From: Charina bottae
Taxonomy: Eukaryota; Chordata; Lepidosauria; Squamata; Charinaidae
Direction: 5' to 3'
Assembly (NCBI GenBank): GCA_023362775.1
Contig: JALMGJ010000060.1
Span: 940,501-1,004,500, forward strand
Length of the DNA stretch: 64,000 bases
In this document: piece by piece, positions 55,965-64,000 of the stretch
How positions within the stretch are numbered: position 1 is the stretch's first letter
Layout: each line of letters starts with the position of its first letter
Program-made: the position numbers and the translations under genes
The notes under the pieces: model-generated
What the model saw: the letters and a program-made list of their open reading frames with translations, nothing else
Told to the model about the DNA's origin: nothing
The model's database searches: none

Positions 55965-56900
55965 ATTTGGATGTTGTTCAGTCATGTGGACACTTCCAAC
56001 TCTTTGTAACCCCATGGAGAACAGTTTGGCAGAATTCCTTCTTTGTATTCTTGTGCACTCATGTTTGTGTTAGCATAGTATCTAACCACCTGTTGGCCTC
56101 TTCTTCTATTGCCTTAGATGTTTCCAGGCATCGGGATCTCCTCCAAAAACTGTTACTTCAGCCACCAAAGTGGTAACATCAGCGTATCTGAAATGGTTAA
56201 TATTTCTTCCAGTAGTTTAATTCCAATTTCTGTTTCTCCTAATCTAGCATTTCTCATGATATGTTCTGTATATAAGTTAAATTAATAAGGTGACAATGTA
56301 CAACCTAGACCTACTCCATTCCCAATTTGGAACCCACTGATTGCTCCATATTGCATTCTAATTGTTGCTTCCTGGACATCATACAAATTCTTTGATATGA
56401 GATAAGGCGATCTAGTACAGCCCAGTTTTTAAGGTCTGTCCACAATTTGTTGTAGTGAGTGCAGTCAAAAGCCTCAGTTTACGCCATAAACCCATCTCCT
56501 GGCTGTGTGGATAATTGGTTGGATGATGCCTGGCTGCCATCAGTTTTATTTTTATTTTTTTTATATTTTATGTATTTTATTTATTATATTGTAAGTCGCC
56601 TAGAGTCACGTCAAAGTGAGATGGGCAGCTATATAAATCAAATAAATAAATAAAGCAAAAATAAATGACTTTTTGAAATTCTCTTGCCATTTTCATTATC
56701 CTTTGAATGTTTGCAATGTGAACCTGGATGCCTCTGCTTCTTCTGAATCCAGCTGGCACCTCTGGTAGTTTTCATTCCATCTACAGTTGAAGTTTAAATT
56801 TCAGATTCCTGATCATTGTCTTACCTAGCATGTGCAATAAGTGCTATTGTGCAATACTTTGAGCATTCTTTAGCACTGCTTTTAGTGGGGACGGTGGCGG
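55965..56900 (-). mobile_element. Old BovB/RTE copy, antisense, degenerate
   Basis: On the minus strand decayed RT motifs follow in order: GFRRSRGIQVHIANIQRIMK and AREFQKVIYFCFI (56,577-56,759), a KAFDC-like block (near 56,470), TLSPY.FNLYTEHIMRNAR (near 56,270), and a decayed 3' end at 55,967-56,160. Far more mutated than the neighbouring BovB. A CR1 tail (56,530-56,655) interrupts it. Confidence 0.7.
56530..56655 (+). mobile_element. CR1-type 3' tail nested in old BovB
   Basis: TTGTAAGTCGCCTAGAGTCA, GTGAGATGGGCAGCTATATA and AAATAAATAAATAAA tail. Confidence 0.72.
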
Positions 56901-57127
56901 TTGTGTTGGGCTATAGCTTTATATTTTTCAGTCCTCTGGCCAGCGCTGTTTTCCATGTCTGCTTACAACTGCACACAGCACATTAACTGCATCTAATTTC
57001 CTCCCATTTTCTTAAATATTTTTGTCTGATCCCTGTATAGCTCACGTCATAACTGGGATGCACAAGGCCCTAAGGAAGAACATGTACTTATAGGAGTCCT
57101 CACTATAATCTTTTTAGTTAGATGGTG

Positions 57128-57236
57128 AGTTTTAATATTACTATGGATGTTTTCATTTTTTTCTCATCTTGTACATTGCCAAGAGTCATGAGATGTATTG
57201 AGATATAAATCAAATCAAATCAATAAATAAATTTGA
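57128..57236 (+). mobile_element. CR1-type 3' tail fragment
   Basis: TTGTACATTGCCAAGAGTCA, GAGATATAAATCAAATC and AATAAATAAAT tail. Confidence 0.5.
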
Positions 57237-57801
57237 AGCAGAAGGGTTGCACTTCTGCATGAAAGCTAGACCTACAGGACCTGGAAATCATCCTCTTGGG
57301 CTTGAATTAAAAAGTCACTGAAGCAGTGGGTTTCTCACAATGGAGCCAGCATAAATGGCAAGGTTTCCAGCATCATCAACACCAGGACCCCAGAAAACCT
57401 CTCTGCTCACTAGCTGACCATCCTTATTTTGTACTGCTAGCTAAACAAAGGATGGGCAACCTTTTTTAATATGTATATTGAGGAATGTATTTCTTCAGGA
57501 TTGGCTGGGAGCTTCTTGGTGGGTGTGAGGGAATTCAGTTCTGGCCTTGAGAAGGAGATGGGAGAGGTAAAATGGTTGTTTAACCCTGGGAAAGTAAAAA
57601 GCGTGGGAAAGAGCCTCAGAACATGTAATGGTATGTGGGAATGACCTTGGGAGACAGGAGGAAGAGCCACAGACTAGACAATGGTCAGACAAGTAGCAGC
57701 TGAGTTCGTAGAAGGAATGGGGGCATGGCAAATGTCTCAGAAGGGACCCTTCCTAGTTTATTGGGCTGTAAAGGGCAATGGAGGAGAAATGTACTTTCAG
57801 A
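57237..57801. other. Unassigned, possibly LTR U3 sequence
   Basis: No gene. The G-rich stretch before 57,802 may be the U3 of the LTR-end module that follows. Confidence 0.3.
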
Positions 57802-57892
57802 CTTGCAAGATTCTGTTAATGTAACCTTACAATAAAGTTAGAGCTAGTACTCCTGGGTGTGCTTCATGTCTGGACTACCTCGCAAGGATGAC
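57802..57892 (+). repeat. LTR-end-like module
   Basis: TTGCAAGATTCTGTTAATG, CAATAAAG (a polyadenylation signal), TACTCCTGGGTGTG and GGACTACCTCGCAAGG, ending GATGACA. The same order is seen in antisense at 2166-2262 and, decayed, at 58,189-58,289. Confidence 0.45.
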
Positions 57893-57921
57893 AGAACAGC
57901 TTCACCTTGTGGTCCTTAGAA

Positions 57922-58161
57922 CAGTGCTTTCCAAAGTCCCGCCGTTGGCGACACACCAATGGTGGCGCATGCGACGGCGGCATGCACGGCGGCAGCGGCG
58001 GTGGCCTCGTGTGTCACGCTAAAACCCGAAAGTGCTGATGGCGTACCTCTGCCATCACTGCCGTGCATGCCACTGCAGGGGCGGCAGCGACATGCCATCA
58101 GCACTTCTGGGTTTTGTCGCGATACACTAATGTGTCGTGACACACAGTTTGGAAAGCTATG
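57922..58161. mobile_element. CpG-rich hAT-like MITE, copy 3
   Basis: 240 bp, in the opposite orientation to the 34.7 and 39.6 kb copies (its right end TGTCGTGACACACAGTTTGG mirrors their left end). Ends CAGTGCTTTCCAAAG and CTTTCC-complement GGAAAGCTATG. Exact 8-bp duplication CCTTAGAA at 57,914-57,921 and 58,162-58,169. The inner part differs, with GGCGGCATGCACGGCGGC-type repeats. Confidence 0.9.
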
Positions 58162-58289
58162 CCTTAGAAAGAGCAAAGAGGTTTTGGACAGACTTTGAAG
58201 ATTCCGTTAAGATACCCTACAACAATGAAGTAGCATTCCTGGAATCCCTACTGTATTTATTTCTTGACCTGGCTTACTTCAAAGGACTG

Positions 58290-58990
58290 ACACTGGGTGA
58301 GGCAAGCTAGGGTAGAAGGCGCATCTCTCCAAACCAGAAAAAGGGCTCTGATTTCTAGGAAATTGTCTCAGAAAGGAGACTCACCTTATGCTAGCAGCAG
58401 ACATCTTGAGCCCTGAGAGGAGCAACACACTGTCCTGAGCTGTAGGGCAGGAAACAACTTCTGCATTCACCACTCACAGGGCCTGTACTTGAGGTAGCAC
58501 TTTCAGTAGAGCTGGCAGCAATAGTATAGAAACTTAAATCAGGTATTTAGACTTAGGTTCTTTTCATTCATCGGAATCAGGGATATCTCTGGGTTGAATG
58601 GTAGATGGGGATGGAGGAGGAGATCTGCTCCATTTTCTGTTTCCAGACTGATAGGTAAAGGGGCCTCTGGCTTGTCAATCACCCATTAACTTGGTTTGAT
58701 GTGGTAATCATTTTGCACAGAATGTAAGAGCATAGTAAGGAGCAGGAAGTGTTTGCAGGTACTGATGGCTGCTTCATCACAGAGAAGCCTTTCCAGACAT
58801 TACCTTCTACTCTTTCTAATAAAGATGGAGTGGGGAAACATACTGGGTTTAATTGGGGGGGTGGTTGCAGGGGTGGAGGTCAGGTGTTTTGAAGAAATGT
58901 AAGTTTTATTATTAAATAATGAATACATTTGTGATGTGTCCATATTCTTTTGTGTATGTTTTTTGGTCCATCTTGACCATTGATGACTAC
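58290..58990. other. Unassigned sequence
   Basis: No gene or recognisable element. Confidence 0.4.
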
Positions 58991-58999
58991 ATGGAGAAG

Positions 59000-59180
59000 C
59001 CCAAACCGTTTTCTTGGCAACGTTTTCAGAAGTGGGTTGCCATTGGTTTCTTCCTCGGACTGAGAGGGAGTGACTGGCTCAAGGTCACCCAGCTGGCTTC
59101 ATGCCTAAGGCGGGACCTGCAATCACAGTCTCTTGGTTTCTAGCCCAGTGCCTTTAACCACAACACCAAACTGGCTCTCA
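59000..59180 (-). mobile_element. tRNA-headed SINE (non-Sauria type)
   Basis: Minus strand: GAGAGCCAGTTTGGTGTTG head, GAAACCAAGAGACTGTG, GGTGACCTTGAGCCAGTC body, and part of the CTTGCCAAGAAAAC tail. Same family as 9497 and 23,272; the end of the tail is missing. Confidence 0.72.
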
Positions 59181-60903
59181 TATTCATTGTACTTCTCCAT
59201 TAATACCTATAGGCTCATATACTATAATAATTATCAGAAGAGACCAAGAGTTTCTCCCAAACCAGCCCCCTTGGAATGAATGGGACTTATGCAAATGGCA
59301 TTCCCCTGAGGCTTGCATTCATTTCAGTCAGGCATAAGCATTACATGTGCTCCCCATGTAATACATTTGTTAGAAATATTTCCCAGAATGTGATCATTTG
59401 TGCCTGTGCTCGCTGTTCATTGCATTGGCCAGCAGTGCCCTCTTTGAATCTGCTAGTTACTACTGACAAAGGTAATCAATGGGATAATTGAGGATAAATT
59501 ATGTGGGATAAATTATATATAAATTACATAAATTATAAATAGGATAATAGTCCTGAAAGCTACAGAGACCTATCTAGACTGCTCCTCTGAGCAAAAATGG
59601 TTGAAAAATTTAAATCCAACTGTCAATAATACAATTAGCAGGGTATATTGATATACTTTTTTAAAAAATATATGTTTTTGTTAGCATAAGCTCTATAAAG
59701 CCCCAACCCAGCCCTGAAAAACCTGGTTCTTTTCCCAGGCTCTTGGCTCTTGGCCCAAGCCCACTACTGAGTTTGGATCATCTCTTATGAATTGGTGTGG
59801 ATTTTATCCCCCAGGATATGACAACACATATATTATCTTTGGTGGTAAACTAAGAGCAGGAAAAAATACCACAACATTTTCTGCAACTTGGAAGAAGCAA
59901 TCCCTGAAAATTCTTTAACTGGCATGGGGAGTGTAACTCATATTGTACACAGCGCAGTACAAACTGCCACTGACAGACAACCCCATGAAACTGAGTCATT
60001 TGTTATCAAGGTTTACAAGTACTTCCATATTTATACTATTGGAGCCACACAGTTGAAAGACCGTAGCAATTCTGTCAATTTGGAATTTCATCAACTACTC
60101 AACACAAGGTAAACTCGCTGATTTTCTCTGATACCTGCAGGGTGCTGAAGCTCTTTCCAGCTTTCCAGTCCTCCTCCTCCTCCACATCAGAATTGATCCC
60201 AACAGCAATTCCTGTGTGTTTTGAGGACCTTTTTGGTGAAACCTGGTTCAAATTGATTGTGCACCATCACTTCTCTCTCTTCAACCACTCAATTAGAGCT
60301 ATAAAAAAAGGTAAACACCAATGTGATATATGTTGTTGTGAAGCTGAAAGAAAAGTTGGTCAAAAGAGCAGATGGAGATGCCAGTTCAGGCTCTTCTTAA
60401 AGAACAAGAGACCCAACAAAGAGTTCCAGAATTAGAGCTTTCTATGATAGTTGCATTGCTCACCTAGAGGACTGTGGGGCACAGCTCAATGAACTTCCTA
60501 TGCTGTATTGGACCCGGTCAGGCAAGATCCTTGTCTGGGAAGCGGTAGCGCACCCTTCACAGTTTGTAACTGCAAAATTAATGAAACAAAGTGATTTGAG
60601 GAGCTGACAGGTGTAAAGAAATACTGTGCTAATAAAATAGCAGAATGGAACTAAGGGGGAAAAAAACAGCAGATGAGCAATGAGTAGAAGCTTTCACCCT
60701 CCTCTGAAATACCCTCAAAAATATTGGCCTTCTCATTCATTTGCCAAGTGTCTACCTGGCACAAAGGCCTCTGAAGAATGAATTTTCTCCATTATGAAAA
60801 CTACTGGACAGAAAAGAGAAACCAAAAGGAATCGGCAGCTCTAAAACCATTCCTTATCTTGAAGGTCAGCTGTAATCGCAGCTCTGTGATATGCTCCTAA
60901 AGA
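59181..60903. other. Unassigned sequence
   Basis: About 1.7 kb with no recognisable gene or element. The 97-codon ORF at 60,142 is serine-rich then basic, with no family features. Confidence 0.4.
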
Positions 60904-61174
60904 ACAAAAGTATTTTTCCAAACAGTCATTCTACTTTCTATAGAAAACTCAGGGGTGTATTCTGGAGCAGAGGCTCCCAACTGTATTGTGATTTGGAGGG
61001 GAGCTACTATATTCTAATGAAAGTGTAAAATATGTCCATGTCAGGCTTTTCATTTTTCGTAATGTTTGCCTGGAAATTAAGTTATAGATTAACATTAATA
61101 AATATGTAAATGTACACAAATTAATATACCCTAGTTTTTACTCTCAGCAATCTAACACGCACAAGAGAAAAGCA
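60904..61174 (+). repeat. Left arm of an inverted duplication, part X
   Basis: The 271 bp are the exact reverse complement of 63,115-63,385: every base matches by eye. Not itself a recognised element. Confidence 0.97.
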
Positions 61175-61254
61175 AACATAAAACCAGCAAATACAAGAAA
61201 AAGAAGCAAACGAAAAATCATGAAGGGTTTTGGGAAAGAAAGAAACAGGAGAGT

Positions 61255-61722
61255 CCTGTTCAGAGGTTACCAACTTCAACTGGTCCAGAATGCAGTGGCA
61301 TGGGAGTGATGGGCATGCCTCGGTATGCCCATGTAACACCTCTGCTTCACGAGCTGCACTGGGTGCCAGTTTGCTTCCGAGTGCGATTCAAGGTGCTAGT
61401 GTTTACCTATAAAGACCTATATGGCATAGGGCCTGGTTATCTGAGGGACCGCCTGTCCCCCATAACATCTGCCCAGCCAGTTTGATCTGGCAGGGTTAGC
61501 ATGCTCCAGGTTCCACGATTAAACAATGCTACCTATTGGGACCCCAGAAGCATTCCTTCTCTGTAGCAGTGCCTGCCCTCTGGAATGAGGTTCCCCCCAA
61601 GATTCAAACAGCCTCCTCCCTACTGGTATTTCAAAGGGCCCTGAAGATGTGGCTCTTTGCCCAGGCCTTTGGCAAGTGCAGTTGAAGCCCACTTTTTTTC
61701 TTGTTCTTGGTTCCCATCTGGT
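61255..61722 (+). mobile_element. CR1 LINE fragment, C-terminal part and start of 3' UTR
   Basis: Encodes a decayed CR1 C-terminal domain (LQLVQNA at 61,275, then ELHWVPVCFRVRFKVL near 61,350 and GPGYLRDRLSP). After a stop it continues through CCTGCCCTCTGGAATGAGG. The part 61,565-61,722 is the inner left arm of the inverted duplication, with one mismatch to 62,961-63,118. Confidence 0.8.
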
Positions 61723-61965
61723 CATGGCAACTGGATTTCTTTCTTTTGGTTGAAACGTTTCGCTGCTTGTCCAACTAGCTTCTTCAGTCTGGGCAAAAGT
61801 TGGTGAGGGGACCCTATATATGTCTTCCGGGGTGGCTGTATTGACCTTACAGCTGATTGGCTTGTTAATTTGGGCAATTGAGGTGTAGATAGTCTTTGGG
61901 ATGTCTTACTCCTAAAACCTTTATTCATCCCCAAGTGGATCACTATTACTTTGGAGTAATAGGGT
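61723..61965 (-). mobile_element. Penelope-like (Neptune-type) fragment
   Basis: Minus strand: a segment with CAAGCCAATCAGCTGTAAGG and CTATATATAGGG-like promoter sequence, then CTGAAGA (61,791-61,797), AGCTAGTTGGACAAGCAGC, GAAACGTTTCAACC and GAAATCCAGTTGCCATG. It retains sequence upstream of the motif that the shorter copies lack. Confidence 0.62.
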
Positions 61966-62743
61966 AGCTTGTTGAGTATTTTTGTGAACTATTTTTTTTA
62001 ATGTGACACATTTAAATGATGTAAATATTCTTTCCAGAGCTTGTGGTTTTATATAAGAATATGTATCAGGGTTGGTCAATCCTTTACCAAACCGAGCTAA
62101 TTCAGAATTATTTGAGAGATGTCAAAATGGAATCAGAGCAACTTTCAGGAAAACCAGAACTTCATGAATCTTCTCCAATGATGATTGCCTGCACATAGTT
62201 TAAAAACCTATCAGGGTTGGCGAGTTGGGTGTTCCTGTAAATTGCAGTCCCAATGTCTTCTTATTCATGCATTCAGCCCCAAAATTTGAAAGGGGCTTCA
62301 CAAATGATCCCAACCATCTGCAACCCATTCAGCTGAAAGTGGTTGTGTAGCTTCTTTTAGACTTTTGTTCTGCGTGAATAAAGACCCAAGGCATACAAAG
62401 TTGGAAGGCAGGACTAATGGGTGCACCCATATCTTCCCGCTCAGTTATGTTATACCATGATAATAAATGTCTTCAGCTTAATTCATTGAGCCCCAAAATC
62501 TTCCTCTCAGGGAAACACCTGGATGAAGGACAGACGTAGGGGAGAAGGGAGGTTGTAACTGTTAGCTCTAGTTTCCCAGCCAGTTATCAGTGCTCACTAA
62601 ATGGGATGCGGAAGCAATACTGTATTTTCCCAATAGGAAGATTATTTTCCCCTCTAAGAATTATCTCTGAATGGAGTGTATTGTCTGGAGATGGAATTCA
62701 TCCCTATTGCTACCAAATTTCAAGCTCATATATAATGATAATG
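61966..62743. other. Unassigned sequence
   Basis: Spacer of the inverted duplication. No gene recognised. Confidence 0.4.
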
Positions 62744-62834
62744 ATGATGTTGATGTTGATGTTGATGTTGATGTTGATGTTGATGTTGATGTTGATGTTG
62801 ATGTTGATGTTGATGTTGATGTTGATGTTGATGA
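62744..62834. repeat. (GATGTT)n hexanucleotide array
   Basis: About 15 perfect GATGTT units. It sits exactly at the 3' end of the antisense CR1 at 62,835-63,118. Confidence 0.98.
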
Positions 62835-63118
62835 TAATATATTAAATTTATATGCAGCCCAACTACCAGCTACTCTGGGTGGTTTATAAATTGTGAAAAA
62901 CATTGAAAAAAAAAGGAAACAACACAACACAAAAGGAACAAAGATGGCAGAGAAAACAAAACCAGATGGGAACCAAGAACAAGAAAAAAAGTGGGCTTCA
63001 CCTGCACTTGCCAAAGGCCTGGGCAAAGAGCCACATCTTCAGGGCCCTTTGAAATACCAGTAGGGAGGAGGCTGTTTGAATCTTGGGGGGAACCTCATTC
63101 CAGAGGGCAGGCACTGCT
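62835..63118 (-). mobile_element. CR1 LINE 3' end
   Basis: Minus strand: the same CR1 3' region as 61,565-61,722, continuing into TTTATAAACCACCCAGAGTA and GGGCTGCATATAAATTTAAT, the standard CR1 3' terminus. Part 62,961-63,118 is the inner right arm. Confidence 0.82.
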
Positions 63119-63385
63119 TTTCTCTTGTGCGTGTTAGATTGCTGAGAGTAAAAACTAGGGTATATTAATTTGTGTACATTTACATATTTATTAATGTTAA
63201 TCTATAACTTAATTTCCAGGCAAACATTACGAAAAATGAAAAGCCTGACATGGACATATTTTACACTTTCATTAGAATATAGTAGCTCCCCTCCAAATCA
63301 CAATACAGTTGGGAGCCTCTGCTCCAGAATACACCCCTGAGTTTTCTATAGAAAGTAGAATGACTGTTTGGAAAAATACTTTTGT
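63115..63385 (-). repeat. Right arm of the inverted duplication, part X
   Basis: Exact reverse complement of 60,904-61,174. Here X joins the CR1 3' region directly; in the left arm 390 bp lie between them. Confidence 0.97.
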
Positions 63386-63511
63386 AGAGTTGCTCTAGAA
63401 TTTTTTAGAAGGTCTTTTTGGAAACAACAATAAAAAGAAAAGGATATTATTTGATGAAGATAGAATTCTTGTTTAAAGTTGTAGGATCTAGGCAATACTT
63501 TGGAGTAATAT

Positions 63512-63546
63512 GTCGATGAAGATTCTCAGTCATCCAGGTGGAATTG
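63512..63546 (-). mobile_element. Penelope-like 3'-end fragment
   Basis: TGTCGATGAAGATTCTCAGT and CATCCAGGTGGAATTG, the reverse complement of the common 3' terminus seen at 8.7, 16.4 and 24.2 kb. The extent beyond 63,546 is unclear. Confidence 0.55.
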
Positions 63547-63734
63547 TCTGCTATGATGGGCAGCCATGATCCGATGGATCACTAGCTGTCACTGAAGGAA
63601 GTGAAGCTAATAAATCACATATAAAAGTATTTTAGGTTTCTGCACACACGGCCATTGATTTCAGTGGAGAAGAGCAATGGAGAGAAAACTTCCTTTGGCC
63701 TGGGATACAATGAAGGGAGACATATGGTAAAGGT

Positions 63735-64000
63735 ACAGATACGTACCTCAGGTTGAGCTTGACGGCAAGGAACTTGTCCTGTTCCGACTAAGACAGACAG
63801 GGAAGCGTTACTGGAATAAACTTTATTTACACAGTTACACAAGCAGCCCAGTTTATACTGCCCTCTTCTTCTTCCCCTGCAGGCTGGATAGCAACAAGTC
63901 CGGGTGACACTCCTGATCCAACAGGGAGGACCAAAGGGTTTGCAGGCTCTGTGGTCACTGCTGCAGCCGACGGCGATCCGGAGGTGGCAGACAAGATAAC
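63735..64000 (-). mobile_element. Candidate antisense LTR, runs off the window
   Basis: Minus strand: TATA-like GCAGTATAAACTGGGC (63,850-63,862), then AATAAA (63,822-63,827) followed by GTTTATTCCAGTAACG, in the order of U3-R-U5. The upstream end lies outside the window. Confidence 0.4.

Noticed and set aside
60142..60435. 97-codon ORF, serine-rich then basic
   Set aside because: No family features or supporting signals.
62606..62889. MLMLML and VDVDVD ORFs
   Set aside because: Translations of the GATGTT array in different frames.

Overview
This window looks like non-coding nuclear DNA of a squamate reptile (lizard or snake). The diagnostic signals are RTE-type BovB LINEs, tRNA-headed SINEs of the Sauria SINE type, CR1 and L1 fragments, Penelope-like (Neptune-type) terminal fragments, several hAT-like MITE families and long penta- and hexanucleotide microsatellites. 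I recognise no host protein-coding exon, rRNA or tRNA gene, CRISPR array or bacterial feature. Nearly all long ORFs are retrotransposon ORFs or their antisense shadows. Species and chromosome cannot be told from the sequence; the window is most likely intergenic or deep intronic.

Layout. 0-2.7 kb: GA microsatellite, a 5'-truncated antisense BovB split by a Sauria-type SINE, and inverted LTR-end modules. 3.2-4.6 kb: antisense L1 ORF2 fragment split by a solo LTR. 6.0-9.25 kb: long BovB copy (lineage A) with several breaks and a Penelope-like insert. 9.3-9.8 kb: two pentamer arrays around a SINE. 12.1-15.3 kb: a nearly intact BovB of a second lineage (B), followed by an old CR1. 17.8-24.6 kb: hAT MITEs, SINEs, a TTTTA array and a Penelope-like/SINE double insertion at one target site. 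26-35 kb: palindromic MITEs, CR1 fragments and the first CpG-rich hAT-like MITE. 37-41.4 kb: a deeply nested stack in an old antisense L1, a second CpG-rich MITE and a solo LTR. 41.5-50.6 kb: mostly quiet sequence with a few old fragments. 50.6-56.9 kb: mariner-like MITE, an unexplained 196-codon ORF, and a full-length lineage-A BovB carrying an antisense BovB inside its own ORF2. 57.8-58.2 kb: third CpG-rich MITE. 60.9-63.4 kb: a near-perfect inverted duplication with a Penelope-like fragment in its spacer and a GATGTT array at its right arm.

Many insertions keep target-site duplications (TSDs) that can be read directly: 10-13 bp for BovB, SINE and Penelope-like inserts, 8 bp for hAT-like MITEs, 4-5 bp for LTRs, and TA for the mariner-like MITE. 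These make the element boundaries and the relative order of insertion unusually clear. Three observations stand out: the almost identical inverted arms at 60,904-63,385; the Penelope-like fragments that repeat a CTGAAGA / hairpin / GAAAC layout resembling a hammerhead ribozyme core; and the CpG-rich MITE family with three copies, each with recognisable 8-bp TSDs. Family names come from recognition by eye and memory, without a database search.
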